A DNA stretch of 64,000 nucleotides from Micrasema longulum (GCA_022494885.1 JAGVSM010003460.1:204095-268094); one strand, 5' to 3'. Counted from the stretch's first letter, positions 21,929 to 32,410 are shown. Notes: a model not told the origin generated them from the letters alone. Numbers and translations: made by a program.

Positions 21929-22200
21929 TCGGCCTCGTGGTTTTATGGTCAGTGCATTTGCCTACCATGCAAGAGGTTTTGGGCTCAATTTGGGTTATGG
22001 TTGATTTGAAATATTTTTAAAAGGGTGTTTTTACACATTTCATAACCCCTGGACTGGTACCTGAAGCGTAAGACTAATCACCTTACCTTTATAAAACAAA
22101 AATAATCAAGATACGCTGCGATTGGTGTACCAATGCAGTGTCTTATGCACCATTAGGTGCGGAAAGATAAGGGCGATGGTGATGACGAAATAGAAATGTC
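21929..22200 (+). mobile_element. SN1 SINE, near full length
   Basis: Head 'gtcggcctcgtggttttatg', 'accatgcaagaggttttggg', body 'gactggtacctgaagcgtaa' and 'gactaatcaccttacc', 3' end 'gctgcgattggtgtaccaat', 'taggtgcggaaag' and a short G/A/T-rich tail. Confidence 0.82.
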
Positions 22201-22227
22201 CACAACAAACGTATTTGACTTTATTGA

Positions 22228-22735
22228 TCTTAACTCTGTCCCCACTTAGTGGTGCATAAGCCACTGAGTTGGTATACTAAATGCAATGTGTATCGATCAT
22301 CTTTTACATAAAGGTAAGATGATGAGTTTTACGCTTCAGGTGCCAAGTCAGAAACATGAAGTATTAATGTATCTTCTTCTTACGGTCCTTGTCAGGTCCC
22401 CCGACGTTGGCAATCGCTACATCGAAAGGATCTCGGTCCTGTGCTGCTCTTGTATTCCGCAGCCAGGACAACTGCTTATTAGAATATACTCGCCATAGTG
22501 ATTCCTGGAAAAAGATAACCAGAGTGGTTTCTCTTTGCCTTCTCTGGTGGATTTTTCTTTCGGGGTTACCTTCCCTTAGCTGGGTAGTTCTGGTTTGGAG
22601 GCGTTAGACACTCGCCTTTTATCCTCTCCTTTTCTATTGTGATCACACCTTAACGTATATAATCACATTTTCAATTAATGTTTCATATCGATCATCCTAA
22701 AAATCAAACTCGGGGCATGAAGCAAGGCTATGTTC
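22228..22735 (-). mobile_element. SN1 SINE split by a nested insertion
   Basis: The 3' half lies at 22228-22372 ('tggtgcataagccactgag', 'aaggtaagatgatgagtttt', 'acgcttcaggtgcc') and the head at 22650-22735 ('ttcatatcgatcatcc', 'aaatcaaactcggggcatga'). The break is filled by the 277-bp RF insertion. Confidence 0.75.
22373..22649 (-). mobile_element. RF insertion (LINE 3' end or SINE) inside SN1
   Basis: Flanked by TTAATGTAT (22364-22372) and TTAACGTAT (22650-22658), a 9-bp target-site duplication with one difference. On the minus strand the insert ends '..ggtccttac' complement with an AAGAAG tail, as expected for a 3' end. The body shares 'ccagccaggaca', 'actcgcc.tagtgattc', 'gaccagagtggtt' and 'ccttctctggtgga' with 39262-39480. 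It is less AT-rich than its host and has no clear frame. Confidence 0.7.
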
Positions 22736-22973
22736 AACGAAAATATTACCTGAAACAATAAAATAATTACTATCTTTTATTTACGTAGCTATATATATAT
22801 ATAAGTTTATTAAAGTATTTTTTTAAGTAAATTACTCAGAACTTCATGTTAATTATTAATTTTTACTGATACATTTTGAGAAAACTTTGTGATTATTAAT
22901 TTGAATACAAATTATTTTATAACATTTTTAGTATTTCCGAATGTTAGTAGATAATGTTGGATGTCATTTCCAG
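22736..22973. other. No gene seen
   Basis: AT-rich linker with a short (AT)n tract near 22790. Confidence 0.4.
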
Positions 22974-23390
22974 GAGCCCTGTAAATAGGGTTATGACCTA
23001 TTATTAGCTCTTAGACTTTCATGATTGCAGACAGGCTGGATTTCCTCCTTAAGAAGTTATTCCGATCCAAATTTATTGCAACAGAGGGAAAACACTTTAG
23101 ATCAGAGAATATGGAAGTCTTAACATTGAAGAAGAAAGATTAAAATTGGATTATTATTTTCAGGCGTTGCCTTGTAGGTGAATCAGTTGAGCCGGATGAA
23201 TCTCACCCACATGATAAAGGTTTCATCAGAAATGTGTATGTTTAAACATAGTAAATGGCAATTGTTACACAGTGAGAAAAGTGCCCACCTTAACCATCTA
23301 GTGACGGGTTGTAAGCCCTGTAAATACTTTGACTTCCAATTTCCTTTCTCAAAAATGTTTTACCTCTCTGTTGGATTAGAATTAAGTTTT
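22974..23390. repeat. FB1 copy, arms and centre
   Basis: The minus-oriented outer arm lies at 23028-23135 ('tgcagacaggctggatttcc', 'ttattgcaacagagggaaaa', 'atatggaagtct'). The central segment follows at 23160-23230 in the opposite orientation to the 7681 copy ('caggcgttgccttgtaggtg', 'tctcacccacatgataaagg'), then a plus arm (23255-23390: 'ttacacagtgagaaaagtgc', 'taagccctgtaaatactttg', 'tctcaaaaatgttttacct'). Both centre orientations occurring between opposed arms is what true inverted termini predict. Confidence 0.7.
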
Positions 23391-24159
23391 TATTTCAATT
23401 TAATAAAAGACGCTGTTTGTAAATTTGAAAAATAACTCGGTTTTTGAAAATCGCATGAGCACATTCGATAAAATGATCCTCGAACATTAAAATGATTACG
23501 GGTGTGAGGAGAAAGAGCTTCAATCAATAAAATTGATTGTAACTAGAAGGCCAATAGAAAAAGCGCAAATAACAGAAGAAAAATGTCACAAATTTTAAAA
23601 AAACGATAAAAATATTAAAATACGCGTTTTAACTACGCAAAATGATGACTAGGGGATAAAAAAATATTCGAATCAATCTTTGAAATAACGTCTTTTAATC
23701 AACCCTCTTTTTTCTCGTGACTTCACGATAACGTATAAGGACGGGGTGATCTGACACAATCAGTCTCATAATCAGCCACCGATAAACCCGAAGGAAATAA
23801 TTGTCCCCGGAACTGACAGGCTCTTGCTTCAAGAGAAATTGAATTCTTCATAACGTCATTCCTTAGCGCTTCGTAAATTTATTACTGGGGCTTAAACTCT
23901 AATGATGAATTGACGGATATATTTGGAATTGTTTCGTCAAGGGAAATCACCCCCAAAAAAAATTTCTCATTTTCCGCCAGAAACAATTAATGAAAATATC
24001 ATTTTTTATACAATTTCTATTTCATGACAGCCAGCCATTTTCGTGCAAATGAATTTGCGAAAAAATTACGGGGTAAAAGTTGAATAATCCGGAAAAAACT
24101 TATTGATCTTCGTTATTTGTTTTTTTTTGTAACGCTATCCCTTTTTTATTGTTTTAAAT
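23391..24159. other. No gene seen; one less AT-rich patch
   Basis: 23720-23890 is less AT-rich ('ggacggggtgatctgacac', 'ccccggaactgacaggctc') but has no long frame and no second copy here. It could be a conserved non-coding block or a repeat absent elsewhere in the window. Confidence 0.35.
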
Positions 24160-24790
24160 AAAATTATTTCCTTAAGAATTCGAAAAAAAATAAATAAAAA
24201 GAGTGCAGAACTTATATACAAAACAATAATTGCCCCTCATTGGGACTATTGCTCTACTATATTATATTTAGCTAACGAGGGAGACATAAACAAGTTTGAA
24301 ATACTACAAAATAGAGCAATGAGAATTATACTGAAAAAAAGCAAATATAATAGTGTTGAAAAAATGAGAAAACAATTGAACTGGATAGAAATAAAGAAAA
24401 GACTATTGTATAATGTATTTGTATTTATATATAAAGTGTTTAATAATCTCATGCCAAAGTATTTTATAAGTGAAATTATATTAAATAGAAATGTACATAA
24501 ATATAGGACAAGAAATAGAAATAGGATAAGACTACCACTTAAGAAAAAAACAAAATCACAAAATAGCTTAATGTATAAAGGGTTAAACTGTATGATGAGA
24601 TGCCTGAAAGTATGAAGAATGAAAGAAAACTTACGGATTTAAAAAAAAAATGTCATGTTTATTGTAATAATGTAGTTATGTAAGAAATATTTAATAAGTA
24701 TTTGTTATAATTGTAAATATATTAGTTAATATACAATGTAATATTAACTAACTTAAGTAAATAAATAAAAAATAAAAATAAAATAAAAAT
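24160..24790 (+). pseudogene. LINE fragment C: RT C-terminus with one frameshift
   Basis: Open from about 24160: 'KKSAELIYKTIIAPHWDYCS', 'LQNRAMRIILKKSK', 'VEKMRKQLNWIEIKKRLLYN', 'YKVFNNLMPKYF', 'KYRTRNRNRIRLP'. The frame changes by one base near 24585, after which 'LYDEMPESMKNERKLTDLKK' runs to a stop at 24681-24683. The 3' UTR ends in an (AAATA)n tail near 24785. The catalytic RT core is absent through 5' truncation. With a single lesion this is a relatively young copy. Confidence 0.85.
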
Positions 24791-25475
24791 ATTGTATTGA
24801 AATTTTGGAGCTTTTTAAAAAATAAACCTTAGAGTATATACATATGCTCTAAGAAATAAACAATATTTTAAGTATCAGGTGGGTATAAGGTTGGGTTTTT
24901 AATTAGGGAATCAATTAATATATAGTTAACTGGTAAATAATACTATACAATTTTCTTTAAAAAATGAAGGTAAACTAAATACTATCTACATATGATCAGA
25001 AATAAAAACAATTATTTTACATATCTAGTAATAAATTGCAAATCAACCAAATTCACTAGGAACCACCTACTATAGTAAATAACTGCACAAGTATTTTGTG
25101 GCGTTATATTTCATTCTACTAAAATGCAGTGAAATCAAAGTCAATATTTTCTTGTTAAAAAATAAACCTTTTCAACGAAAAAGGATTTTTTGTTTTTTGA
25201 ATTTAGTTATAAACTTTTTTCTTACAGTAAATAAACATTATTATAAATGTTATGTTTGAATTGAATTCTACATTTTATTGTGTATTCTGGACGCGCATCT
25301 GAAGTACCTATGTCCAAATGTTGGTATACAAGTAACGAATTTCACCTTTCTGAGACTTTTATTTACCTATATTCTTCCCGTTTCGCACCTAATGGTGCAA
25401 AGGGCTCTTGTGATTCTGTATTATTCTGGAGCAAAGAAAAAACAATGAATTTAAAAAAGTATTACAACATTGTTA
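24791..25475. other. No gene seen; small SN1 scrap
   Basis: AT-rich. At 25376-25410 'cccgtttcgcacctaatggt' matches the SN1 3' end on the minus strand. Nothing else is recognised. Confidence 0.4.
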
Positions 25476-25685
25476 TTATACGAGATTCAATAATGAAGGT
25501 TTAGTGATTCCAAAGACATACAAATAATATGGAAAAAGAACACTTAAATATGTGCTCAATTCGTTGCCAAACGATCTTAGAAATTTATTTATTTAACTTT
25601 TTGTACATAATGTTGTTTGAACATTGGCGGGCTTATAGCCAAATGTCAATTCCTTTTAACCAACCAATAAAATAAAAGTTTTATT
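25476..25685 (+). pseudogene. LINE fragment: last RT residues and 3' UTR
   Basis: Reads 'NNEGLVIPKTYK*YGKRTLK' then 'YVLNSLPNDLRNLF', parallel to 'DGLVVPKFKNKYGQRTLDY' and 'FNLLP' at the C-terminus of the 49.8 kb element. The 3' UTR includes 'ggcgggcttatagccaaatg' and ends 'aaccaataaaataaaa'. Confidence 0.65.
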
Positions 25686-25779
25686 TTTATAATTCAATAG
25701 AAAATAAGGATTAAAAAGCTTAAGATATAAAAACATAGAAATAAACGTATTTGTTTATAAATTACCTTAAATAAAAAAA

Positions 25780-26050
25780 TATTCCTCAATGGGAAAAAGG
25801 AAAAAAGAGGAAAAAGGAAAGGAAGAGAGATAAAGGACGAGAAAAGAGATGTTTCTTCAGACGTGATCTAAACAGAGATAATGTAGTAACATCTTTGATG
25901 GTGGATGGGAGATGATTCCACAGTCGAGCCGCATGAACACTATATGAGTAAGAGAAGAAAGAGGAATTGTGAATGGGTATTAAGAGAGTGCCTTCAGAAT
26001 TAGAGCTGGCACTACCGAGAAAAACAGATGCAAAATAAGAGAATAACAAT
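25780..26050 (-). pseudogene. LINE fragment: RT C-terminal tail
   Basis: The minus-strand frame 26049-25786 reads 'SYSVHAARLWNHLPSTIKDV' and then 'LSLFRSRLKKHLFSRP', the common ending of Jockey/CR1-like RT proteins. It is 5'-truncated near 26050 and followed by A-rich sequence. Confidence 0.7.
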
Positions 26051-26129
26051 TTGATTTGAGTTTACATATGAATAAAATGAGTATAAATTTACCGAAATAA
26101 TGTTAAATAAAAGGATTTATGCCTTATAA

Positions 26130-26350
26130 ACATATATCTATATATTTATATTTAACATTTTAAAATTTTTTTTTTAAAGGGTATATTTTCTCAATTTTTA
26201 AAATTGTTTAATTTTTTATTTATTTTATTATTTTGTTTTGCATTTTATGTTTTATTTTTATGTTATTTTGTAAACTTGCCAAACACAAGAGCTAGACTCT
26301 TTTTTGGCAAGTTCAACCTTAAGTGTTCCATTTTTCTACTGAATGTATTG
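26130..26350 (+). repeat. LINE 3' UTR piece shared with 55430-55680
   Basis: 'acttgccaaacacaagagct', 'agactcttttttggcaagtt' and 'gttttgcattt' match, in opposite orientation, the 3' UTR of the LINE fragment at 55430-55990. No protein remains here. It ends in a poly(A) near 26365. Confidence 0.65.
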
Positions 26351-26815
26351 AAAAAAAAAAAAAAATCTATTTAAATTTTTGGCACTCCTGTTTTGTATTT
26401 CGCTTTTAATTAATCTTGTTATTAAAATATCAAATCTTAATTTTTTGTATTTTTTAAGTTTTTTTTTTAATTCTCGCTCCTTGTATTGTAGTTAAGTAAG
26501 CAGTAATTATTATTATGCAAATAGTATACTCATATGTTTTTTTTATGTAAAGAATCTTCCCAGGCAAGCCATATAAATTGGTTTGGTGAGTCTTGTAATA
26601 GAAAAATGTTTATTTTATATACATTATATGTCCCGACTCCACACGGATTTTCTAGAGTCAGAGCAAGTTTATAAGCATCCTAATTGTGTAACCATAAACT
26701 GTATTTCTGTACCCAATTTGCTTACTATAAATGTTAATAAAAAATAATATTAAAAAATATATGCATCTAATGCTGTTATTGTAATAACATTTGTATGTTT
26801 GTAAAAAAAAACTCA
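26351..26815. other. AT-rich, no gene seen
   Basis: Long T runs and no recognised element. Confidence 0.4.
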
Positions 26816-26817
26816 GT

Positions 26818-27005
26818 GGATCTCGATCTTTCATTTGTGACATCAAGGTAACATGATTAGTATCACGCTTTTGATAGTACACGCCAGTCCAGGGACTATG
26901 AAATGTTAAAAAAAAAATTTGAAATAAATATATGTCAAATATGTCGGGAATCGAAACAGTGACCTCTTGCATAGTAGGGAAACGCGCTGGTTACAAGGCT
27001 GTCAT
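26818..27005 (-). mobile_element. SN1 SINE copy, 3' end missing
   Basis: 'tgacatcaaggtaacatgat', 'acgccagtccagggactatg' and the head 'cgggaatcgaaacagtgacc', 'tcttgcatagtagg' are SN1 on the minus strand. The tail part is absent. Confidence 0.7.
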
Positions 27006-27669
27006 GTTTTGTGAAATTCATTGAGTTCATGCGTCAATGAATCAATAAATTAATGTTTAAGATGAAAGAACGTCAGTCTGGATTATTTGACAATAGTCGG
27101 TATGAATATAGCAGGCGAAGTGTACGAGTATATATTAACTCACTAGTCTGCACACAACTCACACTGCCAATCTAGCTGTATTAATGACAACGGAGGTGTT
27201 GTGTGATATCACGACTAAATTATATGTAAATCACGACAAAGCATATAGATTTATCTATTTATTTAGGCATCACTCGACGAAAGATGCATTACATTGAATC
27301 AAATTATGCATCTGATTTAAATACTTTCTTTTAAAATATCAAAAACTTATTAAAAAGAACAAGAGAATCTTTAGTGCACATAAAAATTTTCTTCACGTTT
27401 TATTAAACTCTGTACCTACCTTGCATAAAAAAATTAAAATGTTTTGTAACCTGCAGACAACTCTCGGCTTTGCGGGAACAAAGGCATATTTACGTACGAA
27501 AATGCGTAAATCTGTATGTCAATATAAAATATCTTTATCGCTTACAAAATTCAATAAAATTGTACGCATATTATATTTTTCTTACCAAAAACTTAATTTA
27601 ACTTGGTTTAATGAAGTAATAACTTATATTTAAATATAAGTTATTAATTTAAACATACTTGGTACACTT
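27006..27669. other. No gene seen; one palindrome
   Basis: AT-rich. AATAACTTATATTT and its complement form a loop-free 28-bp palindrome at 27619-27646. A frame at 27421-27633 lacks any motif and runs into the palindrome, so it is not called. Confidence 0.45.
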
Positions 27670-27820
27670 CCACTTATTTATTTGACCAATTAGCGCTTTC
27701 ATCTCTAATGGGTATCTTCTGACTGGTTGAATACTTACTTTCTAATATTATACGGGCCCATGAGTTAAACCCGGGACCTCAAGCATGGCAGACAAACTGC
27801 GAGTTATTCCACGCAATTTC
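27670..27820 (-). mobile_element. Probable tRNA-headed SINE relic
   Basis: The minus-strand head-like sequence 'gaggtcccgggtttaactca' (B-box-like) next to 'tgccatgctt' at 27755-27800 resembles a tRNA 3' half. The body does not match SN1-SN3 clearly. Confidence 0.35.
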
Positions 27821-27934
27821 ATTTTTCAGAATTTACTAATATACTCGTTTAGTGTTCTGGTTCTAATTCACTTACATGACTGTATCCTTTATCCGTCCGA
27901 AAAAAACACAAAACAATAGTGTTTCAGTCTTTTT

Positions 27935-28668
27935 CACACATTTTTGGCACAAGTTTTTAAACTAATCATAAATTAATGAGAGTAAATATAAGTATTTAAC
28001 CGCTTGCTGACTTTTTATGTCTACGGATTTCGAGACGAACATGTCTCTTCGTCAAGACACTCACTATACCAACATACATATAATAAAATAAAAATACTAC
28101 TAAAATACGCTTAGCCCCTTCCCTTCCTAACTCCTCCCTCACACATAAAAAAAAAGGAATAACCCGCTAAGCCTCTATTTTAGAGTTTTGTCAGCAGGTG
28201 GGAAAGAGGAGATATGGAAGGAGGTAATGAAAAATTCACCACAAAACCCAGACCAATTGAGAAAAAAATCTTTCATGGATTTTTTCTTGCAACTGGCGGG
28301 AATCGCACCCGCGACGCCAGTTTCAGTCGGCCTTCTAACCAACTGCGCCACGACGCCTGTCTGCGATATAGCGCTAAATATTATTAACCCCATTTAAGTG
28401 CATGTTTGGACATGGTGGTGTTTGCATCCTCTTCAACTCTGCACATAATTTATGAATTTTTTCGTCAATTATACGAGTATATATGCTACGGTGACGGTAA
28501 AGGTTATAGTGTATTTTAGTATTTGCATGTTGGTGTTCTGAGTGTTATGACAAAAAGACGGGTACGTCTCGAAACCGGTAGACATAAAAAGTCAGTATGT
28601 GGTTAAATACTGATATTTACTAACATTTATTAAAAAAATTTACCACAAAGTAAATGCTTTAAACATAA
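27935..28668. mobile_element. MT1 element interrupted by SN2
   Basis: One end at 27955-28140 ('ttaaccgcttgctgactttt', 'cgagacgaacatgtctcttc') and the other at 28385-28668 ('catggtggtgtttgcatcc', 'acgggtacgtctcgaaaccg', 'gtagacataaaaagtcag', ending 'gctttaaacataaat') are opposed MT1 ends. They are separated by the SN2 insertion at 28150-28375. Confidence 0.7.
28150..28375 (-). mobile_element. SN2 SINE nested in MT1
   Basis: The head on the minus strand contains 'ggcgtcgtggcgcagttgg', 'gaaggccgac' and 'ggtgcgattcccgccagttg'. The body 'atccatgaaagatttttt' is followed by 'ctcctttccc'-type sequence and ends 'aggcttagcgggttattcct' with an A-rich tail at 28148. Confidence 0.82.
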
Positions 28669-28867
28669 ATAATAATATGATAAAGATAATGAATACAAAG
28701 TATTTTACTTTCTTTTTTAATATGAATTAAAATTTATTGATTTTTTCAATCGACAACCCTGAGTTGCCTTTAGTACCCCTTATATGTACAATATTCATAC
28801 GTACTTTGTCTTGTAATGTAACCGTACAAAAAAATTATTCATAATATAAAATTACAGTTCGTATAAA

Positions 28868-29240
28868 ATACAATTTATTTATTTATTTTATTTTATTTGG
28901 GATTTTTACAGCTATTACATAAACAAAATAAGTAGAAAAATCTTAACAATGCTAAAGCCAATTAAAAAAATCCACTGTAAATATAATGACACATAATATA
29001 TAAGAAAAGATGTTTAGTAATTGTATTTGTGTGACGTTTGTATTTATGTGTATGTGAATGTGTGTATGCGTGAATGAATGAGGGAGAGGATACATGTGCG
29101 CGTGGGAATGAATGAGGGAGAGGGTGCGTGTGTGTGGGTGCGTAAGTATAAAAAAATCATTGTTTAAAACTTGTAAATTGTATTAAAAATGGTACAATAA
29201 AGAGCTTAGTAGAAAGTTTGAAACCTTTTTGTTAAAATTC
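28868..29240 (-). repeat. LINE 3' UTR and tail
   Basis: On the minus strand 'gtaatagctgtaaaaatccc' followed by an (AAATA)n tail at 28868-28900 is a typical non-LTR 3' end. No protein is recognisable upstream. A GT-rich stretch with two copies of 'gaatgaatgagggagagg' (about 29072 and 29107) lies inside. Confidence 0.5.
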
Positions 29241-29841
29241 AAATGACGAAAGGATATAAATTGTTTTTTTTTTAAAGTATGTTAAATTTCAATTAAAATT
29301 AATTTTACTTAGTTATCATAAAAACCGAACGGTTTTTGTAAAAAAAATGTTTAGTTATGATAAATGTTGTTTTGAGAGAATTTTTCAAAAAAAATAATGT
29401 AAAAAATAAAAAAAATATATTTATTTAAAAACTGTAATTCCTGTCACAAAAACCTTGTTTTGAGCTATAAATTATGCACGAGACTCAACCTAACAACAAA
29501 GTATTACGACCTTTTTCAAAGCTTGTACCGTTGATGTTTGAAATTCAAGGAATATTTCCTATCTTAAGAGTCGATATTTTTTACAACAACGTGTATTTTT
29601 CATATAGGTTTCAACCCAGGATAAATAAGCAAAGAAATATCCTGAATTTTCATAAATTTAAATTCTTAAAGGTTACATACAAAGCCTTGTTTTTAGTTAG
29701 CAGCTAGAAGATGAAGCCGAATATGCATTTATGTTAATATGTGTGTGACCTTGTGACTTTTTGGCTGAAAAATACTGAAAACTGAAAATTTAATGTTTTT
29801 CTAATTAATAATTATGATTTTAAACTCCTTATGAAATTAAA
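29241..29841. other. No gene seen
   Basis: AT-rich. A frame of 77 codons at 29474-29707 has no recognisable motif. Confidence 0.4.
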
Positions 29842-30020
29842 CAAAATTTGTTGCAACAGAAGAGGAAAAAGTTTTTGAGAAGATAATATAGAATTCTAGG
29901 CATTGACAGGGCTTAAGACCTGTCATAGGCTGGTTTAAGTGGCCACTTTACACACTGTATAATATTCACCATTCTGCCTAAGAGCTGAAACCTATATCAT
30001 GCGTGTGAGATTCTTCCTAT
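29842..30020 (-). repeat. FB1 arm and part of the centre
   Basis: 'ttgttgcaacagaagagg', 'ctaggcattgacagggctta', 'aagtggccactttacacact' and 'ttcaccattctgcc' are followed by 'agagctgaaacc'. The block 'tgtgaacatccatatttctt' to 'ctgttgatttt' is deleted. Confidence 0.7.
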
Positions 30021-30514
30021 ATTTAGTTTACACATAATTAGTTCTCTATCAACATAGAAACTCTTAAAAAAGAAGCTACATCCTTATTTCACTCTTTCTA
30101 AACCAAATATTAAACCTTAAGTCAGTTGGAAGTATACTAATATGAAGAATGAAGTAATTAGGAATTAGGATAACATTTAACAAATATGGACAGAAAGGAG
30201 CTTTTTTTTACTGGGCAGTTTTTAAAATGTCATTTTGCGCGACAAAACCACTGTGGTAAATTGAAATACTTAACACCCAGGATTGAAAAAATCGGAATTA
30301 TTGTGATCTCACCGGGAAACAAATAAGGAGAGTCTTCTAACTCAGATTTAAATTCGAGCTCTGATTGGTCAAAAACTCTTGTTCAGACTCTTCAATATTT
30401 ATACCTATCCATATCCGTCCTTCTTTTTTCTTAGCGCACTCTATGTAACAATAATTCAACGCGTGGGTGCCTGATAAAAAGTTCTAACTGCAGAACTAAA
30501 CCAATATCTTACAG
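30021..30514. other. No gene seen
   Basis: Unique-looking sequence without a shared repeat. Confidence 0.4.
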
Positions 30515-30663
30515 GTAAAGTGCTCCCAATACACAACGTTCAACAAATGAGCTGTGTCAACGTCTACTTAGATCGCTATCTCCATACAAGCTGTGCCAGC
30601 GTCGCTATTCCGCCAGCTTCTTCACCAGGTTTTAGGTTCCACGTCACGCCTCAACATCAGCAG
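30515..30663 (+). CDS. Possible internal exon, unknown product
   Basis: A good acceptor (ccaatatcttacag, ending at 30514) is followed by 149 bases open in one frame. The peptide includes NVQQMSCVNVYLDRYLHTSC and PPASSPGFRFHVTPQHQQ, then comes the donor-like CAG/GTTAGT at 30661-30669. The segment is less AT-rich than its flanks. The frame also continues through the donor to a stop near 30705, and no partner exon is visible, so this may be chance. Product unknown. Confidence 0.2.
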
Positions 30664-31261
30664 GTTAGTGGAGTTGCGCAACGTTTCTACCCCAACAATA
30701 CCTCCTGACGAGGTGTTTCTTTACACCTCATCCACTCCTCAACAACTTTCATTGTAGGCTTTGCCACGAACTGCAATTCTGTGGGTAAAATTTGTATGCA
30801 CGCTTACGCGGTGAATTGTGTCTTATAAAAATAATGATTTTTGCGTCTTTACTAAGAACGGACCGCGGAAATTTATGGCGTGACGAAAATGGTGCTATAA
30901 AAACGATGTTTTTTTTTGTGAGTGACGTTATAAAACGCTACTCAGAGGTAAATTTATGTATTACACAATGCAAAGTGTACTTCGTATAAAGCCGAAACGG
31001 GTGCAAATACAATTTTGATAAAATTCAAAGTAAGATAGTTGTTTTGGATGCAAACGAACTTGTGAAACGAAGGCATGCTATGCAATAATATCAAATATCA
31101 CCAAAATAAGAAAACTTGGTATTAATTAATGAAATATTTTATTCTCTTTTTTTTTCTGGGTGATCTAGAATTCAGTTCTGTGCGTAAATAAAACCAAAAT
31201 CCTGTGTGCAGAAGTGCTTTTGACTAGACGCCTACTCTTAGGAAAAAATCCTGACTAAGGT
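30664..31261. other. No gene seen
   Basis: 30660-31000 is moderately less AT-rich ('gaacggaccgcggaaattta' near 30855), with a frame of 65 codons at 30792-30989 that shows no motif. Confidence 0.35.
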
Positions 31262-31800
31262 AATCGTGTGTAGATAAATCCGCCTCATAGTGAAGTGGTT
31301 GGTGTGTTCGCCTACCATCCTTGAGGTCCCGTGTTTTATTACAGAGATTTTTGACATTAATAATTTATAAACGCAGTATTTCATGTTCCCAGACTGGCAC
31401 CTGAAGTGTATTTATTATTCTTATTCTAAGAGGTGGAGGTCAGTGCTATGCAAGCTCCTGACGTCACTGCGACCTGTGAAGATCTATTGTGACGGGTCCC
31501 CGTGAATAGTTCTCGTCCTCCAAGCCCAGGTCTGTAAAGTTTCGAGCTATTAGGTAGGGTGTTTAACATCCTCAGGTTCAACCAGTGGGCCTTCGAGGAT
31601 GGGGCTTCTTATATGATGTTGAGCATCACATTAACATATAATGCGTATAGATGTTTCCCCATCTGCACAGCAGAACCTACATCTAGAAGTTTCAGAATGG
31701 TTCATTCTAGCAAGGAGAACCTGAAGTGTAAGGATTATTGGTAAACACCGTAATTAGTGTACCGATACAGTGGCCTTTACGCCATATGGTGCTTAATTTT
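31262..31800 (+). mobile_element. SN1 SINE split by a nested insertion
   Basis: The head and body lie at 31280-31410 ('agtgaagtggttggtgtgtt', 'gcctaccatccttgaggtcc', 'cagactggcacctgaagtgt') and the 3' end at 31719-31800 ('acctgaagtgtaaggattat', 'taattagtgtaccgatacag', 'ccatatggtgc'). The gap is filled by a 308-bp insert flanked by a 12-bp duplication. Confidence 0.8.
31411..31718 (-). mobile_element. Insertion with 12-bp target-site duplication
   Basis: ACCTGAAGTGTA occurs at 31399-31410 and again at 31719-31730 on either side. The insert's left edge reads tttattattcttattcta, which on the minus strand is a (GAATAA)-type tail, so the minus strand is the sense strand. The body is less AT-rich ('gtgacgggtccccgtgaata', 'gtcctccaagcccaggtctg', 'gggccttcgaggatggggct') and has no long frame. 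Best read as a 5'-truncated LINE 3' UTR or a SINE. No second copy is in the window. Confidence 0.75.
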
Positions 31801-32138
31801 CTTTTCTTCATTATTTATTTAGATCACACGCAAGTTTCCTGTTCACTCGTCTGATTGGAATTCGTATAATACAAATTAAGCCATGCTTATGCTAATGCTT
31901 CTAATACTTAGTAATCCCTAGTGGAATGTACCCTGAAACCACACCCTAGAATATTCTAATCATTCCGTGGCTGTGGTAATTATAATGTGTTAATCAACAA
32001 CATGATTATGTTTGAATAATCAATTCAGGGTATAAATAAATTGTGTCAATATTTTAATTGTACCGAAAATAAATAAATTGGGTGTTAACTTAAATATTAT
32101 AAGTTGATTACGTTATTTTCCTTAAGTTTAAGTTTAAG
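31801..32138. other. No gene seen
   Basis: AT-rich, with no shared repeat. Confidence 0.4.
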
Positions 32139-32410
32139 AGTCAGCCTCGTGGTGTTATAATCAGTGCGTTTGCCTACTAAACAAGAGGTTTCCGGTTCGA
32201 TTCCCGGCATGGTTGAAATGAAATATTTATTTAAAAATGGTGTTTTCATACTAGAAAATTTCAAAGTAACTGGACTAGAACCTGAAGCCTAAGACTGATC
32301 ATCTTATCTTCATGTAACAAAAATGATTATGATACGCTGCGATTGGTGTACCAATGCAATGCCCTGTGAACCATTAGGTGCGGAAAGGAAATGATAATGA
32401 TCATGATGAC
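32139..32410 (+). mobile_element. SN1 SINE, best full-length copy
   Basis: The tRNA-like head starts at 32140: A box tggtgttataa (32150-32160) and B box GGTTCGATTCC (32194-32204). The body has 'ggcatggttgaaatgaaata', 'gtgttttcatactag' and 'ctggactagaacctgaag'. The 3' end is 'gatacgctgcgattggtgta', 'ccattaggtgcggaaaggaa' with an (ATG/ATC)n tail. About 270 bp. The head is presumably the internal RNA polymerase III promoter. Confidence 0.88.

Noticed and set aside
22389..22607. Frames inside the RF insert
   Set aside because: The second RF copy at 39262-39480 does not keep the same frames open, so they are not conserved coding sequence.
29040..29150. Microsatellite array of GTGTGTAT type
   Set aside because: Only short irregular runs and one duplicated 18-base word. 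It is noted within the LINE 3' UTR entry and not called separately.
32139..32212. tRNA gene on the plus strand
   Set aside because: It is the head of SN1, repeated at least 15 times in the window with a constant body and an (ATG)n-type tail.
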